In this document: one piece after another, positions 7,494 to 14,257 of the stretch | Layout of the letters: every line of letters starts with the position of its first letter | How positions within the stretch are numbered: position 1 is the first letter of the stretch | Source of the DNA: Lampropedia aestuarii | GTDB lineage: Bacteria > Pseudomonadota > Gammaproteobacteria > Burkholderiales > Burkholderiaceae_C | NCBI RefSeq assembly: GCF_004803635.1 | Contig: NZ_SSWX01000015.1 | Location: 1 to 64,000 of the forward strand | Reading direction: 5' to 3' | Length of the DNA: 64,000 bases | Notes under the pieces: generated by a model | Told to the model about the DNA's origin: nothing | What the model saw: the letters and a program-made list of their open reading frames with translations, nothing else | The model's database searches: none | Made by a program: the position numbers and the translations under genes

Positions 7494-8489
7494 TTATCTG
7501 TCTCCTTCATTAAGATCCAGAGGGATCGTGTCTCCAAAACGCGGATGAAGAATATTTAATTTGTCGATAAAGTCTTTGTAGTCTTTAGATAACTTCATCG
7601 CTGTAATGACGGATGCAAGGTGCTCCCTAAGTTTTGGGTGTCCAACCTCTTGCGTGAGTCTTCGGTGTAGGTGTGATTTTTTTTCATCTTTTGCCGCCTG
7701 CCTCTTCAGTTCTTCAAGTAGACCTGGGGCCAATCGCTCATAAACAATATCATTTGTCAATAAGCCAAAATATTGCGGTCTAAATTTTGGATTTTCTGGG
7801 GGGAATTTAAGGCCGCGCAACCGAAAAAGTTGCTCGTAATAAGTCGCATCGAAGGTCTTAACGTATGGTTGCAGTTCTTTTGCGACATAGGCCTCCAATA
7901 TCTTTGCCAGTGCATCACGCGCACGATCCTTCTGGTATCCGGTTACTTCATCGACTAAGGCAATAATCCCAACACGAGCGAAGGCCCTGACAAGAAGCTC
8001 ACACTGATTTGCGATATTTTCGTAATTTGGCGGCAGCGTCCCATTGGCTCTGGCTGCTAATACACCCTCACAAATGTCAGCCAAAACAGTTGCTGGGTAG
8101 CCATAGTTAACACGTCCAGCATCTGGCCTTTTAAATTTGATTGGATTCTTTAGAGTCTCGACAAGATTTGTTGGGCTTGCTGCTGATACTGCAGGGTGTG
8201 CAGCAAAGACAGTGAGGCGCGAGTCTCCGCTGGCGGTAGAGCCGCGACTTATTGTTAGCGCAGCAGTGAGGCCGCGCTCTGACAGAACGCGCTCGCCAGT
8301 TTCCAGAACATAGCAAGGGATTTGAACATCGCCCAGTATTAGTGGGCGATTATCAGAGCCATGCGTTGCCATAGGTAGTTTTTTTAGCTCAACCTTTGCT
8401 TTGGCCGCGTTGCTCGCGGATTTGCTTCTTTGCTCTGGCGTGAGCGCTGCTGCCCGAGCTTTACCGCCTGCGGATTTGGATGACGACAT
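7494..8489 (-). CDS. P63C-domain phage protein
   Basis: 331 residues from the ATG at 8489; a GTG at 8501 is a possible alternative. The N-terminus is Lys/Ala-rich (KARAAALTPEQRSKSASNAAKAK), followed by a region with PCYVLETGERVLSERGLTAAL, and a C-terminal P63C domain (about residues 190 to 300) marked by VDEVTGYQKDRARDALAKIL and a YYEQLFRLRGL stretch followed by FRPQYFGLLTNDIVYERL. P63C is a phage-associated domain of unproven biochemical role. The gene stands alone between its own promoter with three TGCGTGCAT elements and a terminator, in the place where lambda keeps rex genes. Expression in the lysogen is likely, possibly autoregulated. Confidence 0.85.
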   Translation of the reverse strand: MSSSKSAGGKARAAALTPEQRSKSASNAAKAKVELKKLPMATHGSDNRPLILGDVQIPCYVLETGERVLSERGLTAALTISRGSTASGDSRLTVFAAHPAVSAASPTNLVETLKNPIKFKRPDAGRVNYGYPATVLADICEGVLAARANGTLPPNYENIANQCELLVRAFARVGIIALVDEVTGYQKDRARDALAKILEAYVAKELQPYVKTFDATYYEQLFRLRGLKFPPENPKFRPQYFGLLTNDIVYERLAPGLLEELKRQAAKDEKKSHLHRRLTQEVGHPKLREHLASVITAMKLSKDYKDFIDKLNILHPRFGDTIPLDLNEGDR

Positions 8490-8515
8490 TTGGCACCACA
8501 CTTTCTCAGTTGAAG

Positions 8516-8563
8516 TGCGTGCATTTTATTGATATGCACGCAAAAAAGTCAAGTTGCGTGCAT
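8516..8563 (-). promoter_or_regulatory. P63C gene promoter with three TGCGTGCAT elements
   Basis: Minus strand -35 TTGACT (8547-8552), 18-base spacer, -10 TAAAAT (8523-8528). TGCGTGCAT occurs at 8516-8524 and 8555-8563 and its complement at 8534-8542, i.e. flanking and inside the promoter. These differ from the ATGCA-N4-TGCAT operators of pL and pR, so a different regulator, perhaps the P63C protein itself, is implied. Confidence 0.7.
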
Positions 8564-8663
8564 AAATAGTTTATTCCGGCACCAGCATGGATTGTTGCAG
8601 GATGGATTTTCTGCTGTCCTCTGCCCCCCCCGGCAGCCATTCGCCGCTTCGCCTCTGCCTCGC

Positions 8664-8819
8664 CTACACCGCAAACTGCTTAATCGAAGACGTCACCACA
8701 CCCCATATCTCCAGCGTCAGCCCATCCTTAAAGCTGATGTTGGGGAAGTCAGGATTTGCTGCCTGGAGCTTGGTCACGCCGCCCTCTTGACCACCTGAAG
8801 TTCCATGCTTTCTAAGCAC
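8664..8819 (-). pseudogene. 3' remnant of an S24/UmuD-like gene
   Basis: The frame between the TGA at 8820 and the TAG at 8664 reads VLRKHGTSGG then VTKLQAANPDFPNIS and ends TLEIWGVVTSSIKQFAV. This is the usual C-terminal end of S24-family proteins (phage repressors and UmuD/HumD), but the first three quarters, including the catalytic Ser and Lys, are absent. The sequence is directly fused in frame behind the stop codon of the small membrane-protein gene, so the original 5' part was replaced. There is no start codon, hence a remnant. Confidence 0.65.
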
Positions 8820-9047
8820 TCAGAAGTTACAGACGTACCTGTTTTGCCCAGTTATGCGGTCACAAGCAATCATCAATACCTCTTGATGTTTGCTGTCCGA
8901 TTCCCATCGACCAGCAAAGAATCCGCCAAGAACGACGAGCCAAGATAAACCAAAGACAGAGCAAGACTTGCCGAAGTCTTTCTCTATTGCGTGGTAGTAG
9001 ATAAATCCGGCTGCGAAGGGTAAAAGTGCAGCAGTAAAAAAGTACAT
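8820..9047 (-). CDS. Small membrane protein in the rex-like region
   Basis: 75 residues with two hydrophobic segments (about 2-18, MYFFTAALLPFAAGFIYY, and 30-46, VFGLSWLVVLGGFFAG) and a polar C-terminal tail with two Cys. No ribosome site is obvious. It sits between the lipoprotein gene and the P63C gene on the lysogenic strand and has replaced the 5' end of an S24-like gene whose tail follows its stop. Small membrane proteins in this position can mediate superinfection exclusion, but that is only inferred. Confidence 0.5.
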   Translation of the reverse strand: MYFFTAALLPFAAGFIYYHAIEKDFGKSCSVFGLSWLVVLGGFFAGRWESDSKHQEVLMIACDRITGQNRYVCNF

Positions 9048-9205
9048 ACAAGTGTTTGTGGTGTGGTTCGGATCTCAAAACCGCGTCATGATCTGCTTGC
9101 GGTTATCCCAGCCGACGACGATGCTTCACTGCCTTGCCAATGATGCGGATAGATCGGGAGTAAGGCGGATTGGGCAAAATTCGATAGGAGCCCATGCTGC
9201 AAAGA

Positions 9206-10153
9206 TTACAGCTGGACTTGTGACATTGGCTGACCGGGGTTCAATGTGCTCGAGTAAGGGGATGGGTAGGTTTTCAGGATTAGGGGCTGCGACGGATCAA
9301 AGTCGCCCTGAAGAGCTAAAGTGAATGGAGTCCGTGTTTTGCATGACAGAAGAAGATCAAAACCTGGTGTCGCAGTCACTTCCTTGCCATTTTGAGTCAC
9401 GTAGAAAGATTTACTGGAAATTACTGAGCGTGTTCCGCAGAGATTCAAATCTTCTCCAACACGAACTAGCAAGACGGCTTTGCCATCGTCTTTGTATTGG
9501 CGCCATGCCTCATATCCAAATTGATAAATGGAATTTTCAAAATAGCTCGGCGTTACTGCAAATGATGGAGCCTCGTCTGGCAAAGCAGTTGGTGCACCAT
9601 TATTGACCGGAAATTCCTCCGCTGACCAGCCGCACACTTCGCGAGTTTGATCGACCATGGCTGGAAAGCCGTCGGCTCGAAGAGTCGACGTCCGCATGCC
9701 GCCGCCATAGCGATGGGCCTCAAAAACTACATTCCAGTTTTGATAAAGCTGCCGGTAGATATTAGGATTTGCATAACTTGGCACTAACAGTTTGTAGCCA
9801 CTGGCTTCTCTCCATGTCTCATTTCGAATCTCATTGTTCCCAATACGATATGCGACCTTGCCTGATCCGGTTATGAAATCTGTGGTTAGGTAATATGACC
9901 TGCGACCTTCGCTGCATGAAATCTTGAATTCGATGTCGCCACTATTTGATGCTGTTAGAACGGTTGTTTTTTTTCCATCTAAAGCTGACGTGAAGCTAAA
10001 GCTAGTCCACTGAGTCTTAGTTCTATCCACGTCATATGAGGGGCGCGGCAATTCAGGCTCTGGAGCTGGAGCTGGAGCGGACTCATCTCCGCCGCCGCCG
10101 CAACCAGCCAATAGAGCGACCGTAGCAAAAGTCAGTGCATAACCCAATTTCAT
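9206..10153 (-). CDS. Prophage lipoprotein, candidate exclusion factor
   Basis: 315 residues from the ATG at 10153, supported by TGGAG eight bases upstream. The N-terminus MKLGYALTFATVALLAGC is a lipoprotein signal with a good lipobox (LLAGC), followed by a GGGGDESAPAPAPEPELPRP linker and a beta-rich domain of about 270 residues with several Cys (likely disulphides). The residue after the lipid-modified Cys is Gly, which fits outer-membrane delivery. No family is recognised. It lies directly behind the repressor gene with a possible TACAAT -10 in the gap, so it should be expressed in lysogens; a role in blocking adsorption or DNA entry of related phages is plausible but unproven. Confidence 0.8.
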   Translation of the reverse strand: MKLGYALTFATVALLAGCGGGGDESAPAPAPEPELPRPSYDVDRTKTQWTSFSFTSALDGKKTTVLTASNSGDIEFKISCSEGRRSYYLTTDFITGSGKVAYRIGNNEIRNETWREASGYKLLVPSYANPNIYRQLYQNWNVVFEAHRYGGGMRTSTLRADGFPAMVDQTREVCGWSAEEFPVNNGAPTALPDEAPSFAVTPSYFENSIYQFGYEAWRQYKDDGKAVLLVRVGEDLNLCGTRSVISSKSFYVTQNGKEVTATPGFDLLLSCKTRTPFTLALQGDFDPSQPLILKTYPSPYSSTLNPGQPMSQVQL

Positions 10154-10203
10154 AACCACTCCAGCGTTAAAAAAAGTGTGTATTGTATGCAAAACGTGTC
10201 CGT

Positions 10204-10938
10204 TTATAACTTTCGCCCATTCCAGACCCAAACAACTTTGCCTTTAACTTGCACCTCACTGTCACCATTCAGCTCGTCTGTGGTCTTAATGCTGGGGTTG
10301 TCACTTGTGACGATGTGTCCGCCGCTAAGCTTTTCTGTTACTCGTTTGATGAAGATGCGGTGATTCGCCTCCAGCACATAAACGCCGTCTGCGCCAGAAG
10401 GGTCGCGTAGACCGGTATCGACTAGAAGAATGTCACCATCCTCAAATGTTGGGCTCATAGAGTCGCCGTAGGCATGGATAAATCCCAAAGCCCTGTGCGA
10501 AGTAGGCCTGATGCGTTTGTCGAGCCATTCAGGCGACAAGGAAATGGCCCCCACGATCACATCACTGTGATGCACGTCATTGCCTGGCCCCATGCTGCCC
10601 GCATTTGCCAGCAACGGCACGCGCACAGCATCTTCACCCGGCGCAGGCGCGGGCGAAAGGTTGGCGGTCACTACAACAGAATCTTGCTCGCCTGATTTTC
10701 CACTGATTCGATTCCACTCCGAGTCAGCAACCCGCTCGTCGTAGAAGGCAAGTACATCAACTTTCAGGTACTTGGCCGCATCTTCGATTGGCCCGCCGCG
10801 CTTGGGCTGTTTGATCTCGCCCTTTCTTAGGCGGTCAAATCCAGATTGTGCCGTTTGCTTGCGTATGGCTGCCGCAAGGGCGTTTGGGTTTAGCTCGCGC
10901 AAGGCAAGCACTTTGTTGAAGAAGGTTGAAGCATCCAT
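10204..10938 (-). CDS. S24-type phage repressor (CI-like)
   Basis: 244 residues from the ATG at 10938. The N-terminal 70 residues form a helix-turn-helix (LAAAIRKQTAQSGFDRLRKG); the C-terminal half is a LexA-like S24 peptidase with an Ala-Gly cleavage site (LLANAGSMG, residues 113-114), nucleophile Ser160 in GDSMSP and Lys198 in IFIKRV. It should bind the ATGCA-N4-TGCAT operators at 10948-10999 and at pL, keep the lysogenic state and self-cleave with activated RecA. The extra upstream start (10953) is possible but has no ribosome site either. Divergent from cro, as in lambda. Confidence 0.93.
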   Translation of the reverse strand: MDASTFFNKVLALRELNPNALAAAIRKQTAQSGFDRLRKGEIKQPKRGGPIEDAAKYLKVDVLAFYDERVADSEWNRISGKSGEQDSVVVTANLSPAPAPGEDAVRVPLLANAGSMGPGNDVHHSDVIVGAISLSPEWLDKRIRPTSHRALGFIHAYGDSMSPTFEDGDILLVDTGLRDPSGADGVYVLEANHRIFIKRVTEKLSGGHIVTSDNPSIKTTDELNGDSEVQVKGKVVWVWNGRKL

Positions 10939-10947
10939 AGCGCAACT

Positions 10948-11008
10948 ATGCACAAATACATAATGCTTTTATGCTTGATTTAATAATGCAGATGTGCATA
11001 ATTGATGC
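10948..11008 (+). promoter_or_regulatory. Right operator region and promoter pR
   Basis: Plus strand -35 TTGATT (10975-10980), 16-base spacer, -10 CATAAT (10997-11002). Three operator-like sites: ATGCAGATGTGCAT (10986-10999, perfect half-sites, over the -10), ATGCTTTTATGCTT (10963-10976) and ATGCACAAATACAT (10948-10961), the latter two imperfect. The last lies just ahead of the repressor start and would also control pRM, whose own boxes are not clear (TATGTA is a possible -10). Expected transcription start from pR is at or next to the A of the cro start codon. Confidence 0.75.
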
Positions 11009-11212
11009 ATGTCTCAAATTCAAAATGATCTGAAAAAACTGCGCACGAAGATGTCTCAATCCGAGATTTCTCGCATCACAGGAGTATCGCAACCGAAGCT
11101 CTCGCGCTGGGAGTCAGGTCGTATTCCAGACGGGGCTGATGACGCTCTGAAAATTTCCGCATTGGCTCGCAGCACCTTCCCCGAACTCACCAAGGAGGCG
11201 GCGCATGGATAA
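11009..11212 (+). CDS. Cro-like transcriptional regulator
   Basis: 67 residues, almost entirely an XRE-type helix-turn-helix: KLRTKMSQSEISRITGVSQPKLSRWESGRIPDG. It is divergent from the S24 repressor and directly downstream of pR, the position of cro, and should compete for the same operators to favour lytic growth. The pR -10 box ends six bases before its ATG, so the mRNA is probably leaderless and no ribosome site is seen. It overlaps the next gene by eight bases. Confidence 0.85.
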   Translation: MSQIQNDLKKLRTKMSQSEISRITGVSQPKLSRWESGRIPDGADDALKISALARSTFPELTKEAAHG

Positions 11213-11582
11213 GCGACCTAACGAGTCCACTAAAGGCAAGTCTACAGACGATCCCTTGCCATTCCACGCCAACAAATTCGGGGTTGTACTCTCATCAGTA
11301 GCCGCAGAAGTCAATAAAGCACCTTTGTATTCTGCTCTGAAAGAGAAGGCGCGTTTGGCTGAGTTCATCCACCCCCAAAAAGTCAAACTTCGAGAACAGG
11401 AAGCCAGAGCGCAAGAGCTGCTTACGCTGTTGGAAGGATTGCCGTTCTCCGATGCTTCTGATGTGCTTGCTAGGGCGAGCGAAATGTTCGACAGATCAAA
11501 GGATTTGCTTTTTGAGAACAGTGTTTTCAGCCGGGTGACTTCCCAATGTTCTGCTCCCAAAGATTTGGGAGATCGTCCTTGA
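11205..11582 (+). CDS. Rightward early protein of unknown function
   Basis: 125 residues. The first 25 are polar and probably disordered; the middle (EKARLAEFIHPQKVKLREQEARAQELLTLLEG) is a strongly helical, probably coiled-coil stretch. Start ATG at 11205 lies inside the end of cro, with AAGGAGG well placed upstream. Second gene of the pR operon, the position where lambda keeps cII; there is no helix-turn-helix clear enough to call it a CII. Its 3' end overlaps an oppositely directed gene. Confidence 0.6.
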   Translation: MDKRPNESTKGKSTDDPLPFHANKFGVVLSSVAAEVNKAPLYSALKEKARLAEFIHPQKVKLREQEARAQELLTLLEGLPFSDASDVLARASEMFDRSKDLLFENSVFSRVTSQCSAPKDLGDRP

Positions 11583-11766
11583 ACAAGCGACGAAGCTTTT
11601 TGTCCAGCGCATCGATTTGGTCGCGAGTGGAGTTTACGTACTCGTACCAGTCGTCGTCGTTGGAATCGGCAATGTTGAGCTTGCGTCGTATCTCCTGCAA
11701 CTCTACGAAGTTGGCAATGCACATCATCTTGATTGTGCGCAGCTCGTCGAGCAACTCTTTTTCCAT
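11527..11766 (-). CDS. Small antisense-strand protein of unknown function
   Basis: 79 residues, acidic and helical (MEKELLDELRTIKMMC ... DQIDALDKKLRRLFKDDL), likely a short coiled coil. A plausible AAAGGG ribosome site precedes the ATG. It lies on the opposite strand within the rightward operon and its end overlaps the gene at 11205-11582 by 56 bases, so transcription of the two would interfere. Function unknown; it could be expressed in the lysogen. Confidence 0.55.
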   Translation of the reverse strand: MEKELLDELRTIKMMCIANFVELQEIRRKLNIADSNDDDWYEYVNSTRDQIDALDKKLRRLFKDDLPNLWEQNIGKSPG

Positions 11767-11838
11767 GGCAAAGGCCCTTTCTAACGTGATTGAGTGGAAT
11801 CGTCATTTTAGGTCGGCGTCCTTTGCCTCCAGTGTGAT

Positions 11839-11976
11839 TCACAGCAGCCCATGCCTAACAAGCAAGTCATATGACTCTGGCCCCAATAGTCGCGCTAGCT
11901 GCGCATGGCTCTCCATTTCATCAACTGACGAAATCCAATAAGCGCACCAGGCGCGGACAAGTTGCAGGTCATCCAT
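11839..11976 (-). CDS. 45-residue antisense-strand protein
   Basis: Starts MDDLQLVRAWCAYWISSVDEM at 11976 with AAGGA at the right distance; the longer in-frame version lacks such a site and would overlap the next gene. The sequence looks like a small helical domain (HAQLARLLGPESYDLLVRHGLL). Like its neighbour at 11527 it points leftward, against the pR operon. No family recognised. Confidence 0.5.
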   Translation of the reverse strand: MDDLQLVRAWCAYWISSVDEMESHAQLARLLGPESYDLLVRHGLL

Positions 11977-11998
11977 ATTTTTCCTTGAGGCGCAAGCC

Positions 11999-12268
11999 AT
12001 GACTGATTCACTGTTTTCTCGGGGTGTGTCGAGCCCACTAGGTAAATGCGACGAGCCCATGAAGACGCTGGTGCCTGAAGTTGTGCGCCTTGAGTTTCAG
12101 CGCATCGCTTCCGCCGTTGGCGCCAGTGAGGCCGAGCTGCTGCGCGATGCAGTTTTCAAAATTTGCTACGGCAAAACCTATGTGGAGCATTGCGCCAATC
12201 TTCGCGCATCGGTGTTCGACAAGGAAGTTGAGCAACAGGGCCGCAATCGGGCCGCAATCGGGGAGTAG
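11999..12268 (+). CDS. Rightward early protein of unknown function
   Basis: 89 residues. After about 20 flexible residues comes a compact stretch, VPEVVRLEFQRIASAVGASEAELLRDAVF, with the feel of a ribbon-helix-helix or short helical DNA-binding fold, though this is not certain. GAGG lies upstream of the ATG. It directly precedes the replication genes by two bases, so an accessory role in early expression or replication is possible. Confidence 0.6.
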   Translation: MTDSLFSRGVSSPLGKCDEPMKTLVPEVVRLEFQRIASAVGASEAELLRDAVFKICYGKTYVEHCANLRASVFDKEVEQQGRNRAAIGE

Positions 12269-12270
12269 TC

Positions 12271-12615
12271 ATGAGCGAAACGGCTGACATCAAGACGCAT
12301 CAGCGAGTAGCCCGCAAGCTAGGGCAAGAGGCTGGCCAAGCCTGTGCTGATAAGCAAGAGCAGGCCACGCCTGGGTTTAGTGAGCGAGCCTATGCATTCA
12401 TCGTTGAGTACATCGCGGTGCACGGACCAATCAGCGGAGAGCTTGTGACGAATGCGGCCAAGATGGCCGGCATCCGCCCTGCAGATGACCGTGCATTTGG
12501 CTCCATTTACGCACGCGCATTGCGTGAGGATGCAATTCGAATAGTTGGCTCTACAACCCGCATTAAGGGCCATGGCACAGGTGGTGCGCGGGTGTATGCG
12601 GCAGGAGGTGTGTGA
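12271..12615 (+). CDS. Phage protein with winged-helix-like fold, next to replication genes
   Basis: 114 residues. The region FSERAYAFIVEYIAVHGPISGELVTNAAKMAG followed by DDRAFGSIYARALREDAIRIVG and a GHGTGGARVYAAG tail fits a winged-helix domain often found beside phage replication proteins. Its stop shares bases with the start of the O-like gene (TGATG), so they are co-translated. Role unproven; it might assist initiation or regulate the module. Confidence 0.65.
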   Translation: MSETADIKTHQRVARKLGQEAGQACADKQEQATPGFSERAYAFIVEYIAVHGPISGELVTNAAKMAGIRPADDRAFGSIYARALREDAIRIVGSTTRIKGHGTGGARVYAAGGV

Positions 12616-13469
12616 TGGCAGGCGACTGGATCAAGATGCGTGCATCACTGTGCACAAACCCCAAGGTTCTGATGATTGCGGAAATCATCGGCGGATCGAC
12701 TGACGTTGGTCGCCGCATGTCCACCGGCTTTACTGGAACGCTGTCGGAGATCGTAACGAGTGACGTAACGCGTGACATAACGATTGGCGGGCTGTTACGC
12801 GTGTGGTGCGCAACCAATGAACACACAGTTGATGGCGTTTGGCATAACAGCACGCTGAAGGTGATCGATCAAGTTGCGGGCATACCTGGTTTTGGTGACG
12901 CAATGGCGTCTGCTGGCTGGGCTGTATTTGATGCTGAAGAAGGCACGGTAACCATGCCCAACTTCCTAGAGAACAACGCGCCTGCGAAGAATAACGCTCG
13001 GTCTTCTTCTGCTGAAAGACAGGCCCGATATCGCGAGAAAAAGAAAGCAAAAAGCAGCGAAGTTACGCCCGCTGATGACGTAACGCAAGGCGTAACGCGT
13101 GACGTAACAAGTAACGCTAGAGAAGAGAAGAGAAGAGAAGAAGTAAATACATCCTCACTTCGTTCGGAAAGCGCGAGCGAGGAAGGTTTGGCGACAAAGG
13201 CCATGAGGACTGCCGGACTGCAAGACGCAAACCCATCGCACCCCTTGCTGACAAAACTTCTCGCCGAAGGCGTAACGGTTGACGAGCTTGTCTACGCAGC
13301 ATCCGAAACTGTGAGACGGGGCAAGGGCTTTGCCTACGCACTGACCATGGCCGCAGGACGGCGTGAGGACGCGGCAAAGCTGCAGGTGGGCAAGCCGCCG
13401 GGGCGTCGAATGCCGCCGCCTGAGAACTTTGAAAACAAAAACTATGGCCAAGGAGTAGAGCTGGTATGA
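12615..13469 (+). CDS. O-like phage replication initiator
   Basis: 284 residues. The N-terminal 120 (WIKMRASLCTNPKVLMIAEII ... NFLENNAPAKNN) resemble the winged-helix DNA-binding part of phage O/DnaT-like replication proteins; then a basic linker (RQARYREKKKAK) and a C-terminal region that could contact the loader. AGGAGG precedes the ATG; the next gene, a DnaC-like loader, overlaps by ATGA. Two clusters of GTAACG repeats at 12-base spacing lie inside the gene and encode V-T-x-D repeats, followed by a purine-rich run; as in lambda, the origin may lie in the initiator gene. Confidence 0.78.
   Translation: MAGDWIKMRASLCTNPKVLMIAEIIGGSTDVGRRMSTGFTGTLSEIVTSDVTRDITIGGLLRVWCATNEHTVDGVWHNSTLKVIDQVAGIPGFGDAMASAGWAVFDAEEGTVTMPNFLENNAPAKNNARSSSAERQARYREKKKAKSSEVTPADDVTQGVTRDVTSNAREEKRREEVNTSSLRSESASEEGLATKAMRTAGLQDANPSHPLLTKLLAEGVTVDELVYAASETVRRGKGFAYALTMAAGRREDAAKLQVGKPPGRRMPPPENFENKNYGQGVELV
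12752..12788. repeat. First GTAACG iteron cluster
   Basis: Three copies of GTAACG-N3-GAC at exactly 12-base steps: GTAACGAGTGAC (12753), GTAACGCGTGAC (12765) and ATAACGATTGGC (12777). A reversed GTTACG follows at 12794. All copies use the same Val codon GTA (or Ile ATA) and Thr codon ACG, more uniform than protein coding would require. Confidence 0.6.
13062..13147. repeat. Second iteron cluster plus purine tract: candidate replication origin
   Basis: A reversed GTTACG (13062) precedes GTAACGCAAGGC (13080), GTAACGCGTGAC (13092) and GTAACAAGTAAC (13104), again at 12-base steps, then GTAACG (13111). Directly behind, 13119-13147 is a nearly pure AG run of repeated AGAGA units passing into AT-rich sequence. 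Iterons next to a strand-asymmetric purine tract within the initiator gene is the lambda origin pattern. A further GTAACGGTTGAC lies at 13272. Confidence 0.6.
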
Positions 13470-14248
13470 CCTTCGACACCATCATCCACAACCCGCCGCT
13501 CGAGCGCGCAGCGCATTGCGAGACGCACGGCGATTACATCGGCAAGTGCCACATGCGGTCCGTCTGGCTTGGCTGCCCAAAGTGCTCGGTCGAAAAGCAG
13601 GCGCGAGAGGAATCGGAGCAGGCCGCACACGACGAACGCGTTAAAACGCAGGAGTGGAACGCGAAGATTGAGCGCGCAGGCATTCCCCCACGGTTCCGCG
13701 ATCGCACGATTTCCGGCTACGTGGCCACAACGCCAGAGCAACGCGCCGCCGTGGCATTTGCCCGCGACTACGCCATGAATTTCGAGCAGGTCCGCGACAG
13801 TGGCCGCTGCGCATTATTCCTTGGCAAGCCTGGAACCGGCAAAACGCATCTGGCCACGGCTATCGGGCTACACGCCATGCGCAAGCACCACGCAAAGGTC
13901 ATGTTCACCACCGTGCTGCGCGCGGTCCGCATGGTCAAGGACTCATGGATTAAAGGCTCGGGCGTGTCGGAGTCGCAGGTGATCCAGTCGATGGTCGAGC
14001 CAGACCTGTTGATCCTTGATGAAGTCGGCGTGCAATTTGGCTCTGAGTTTGAAAAGAACATCCTGTTCGATGTGTTCAACGAGCGCTACGAGCTGCGCAA
14101 GCCGACCATCCTGCTGTCGAACCTGACCAAAGATGAGGTGCAGTCCTTTGTTGGTGAGCGCGTCATGGATCGAATCAAAGAGGATGGTGGGGCCGTCGTG
14201 GCCTTCACTTGGGATAGTCATCGGAAAAACGTTACGGCAGGAGGCTGA
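13466..14248 (+). CDS. DnaC-like helicase loader ATPase
   Basis: 260 residues. The N-terminus holds a Cys/His cluster (C18..H21, C28, C37PKC40) likely to bind zinc, as in DnaC-family phage proteins. An AAA+ core follows: Walker A GKPGTGKT (120-127), Walker B LLILDE (181-186), a sensor-like LLSNL and the end VMDRIKEDGG. It should load host DnaB helicase at the phage origin together with the O-like protein, whose gene it overlaps by ATGA. No helicase gene is present nearby, consistent with use of the host enzyme. Confidence 0.9.
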   Translation: MTFDTIIHNPPLERAAHCETHGDYIGKCHMRSVWLGCPKCSVEKQAREESEQAAHDERVKTQEWNAKIERAGIPPRFRDRTISGYVATTPEQRAAVAFARDYAMNFEQVRDSGRCALFLGKPGTGKTHLATAIGLHAMRKHHAKVMFTTVLRAVRMVKDSWIKGSGVSESQVIQSMVEPDLLILDEVGVQFGSEFEKNILFDVFNERYELRKPTILLSNLTKDEVQSFVGERVMDRIKEDGGAVVAFTWDSHRKNVTAGG

Positions 14249-14257
14249 AGGGCATGT

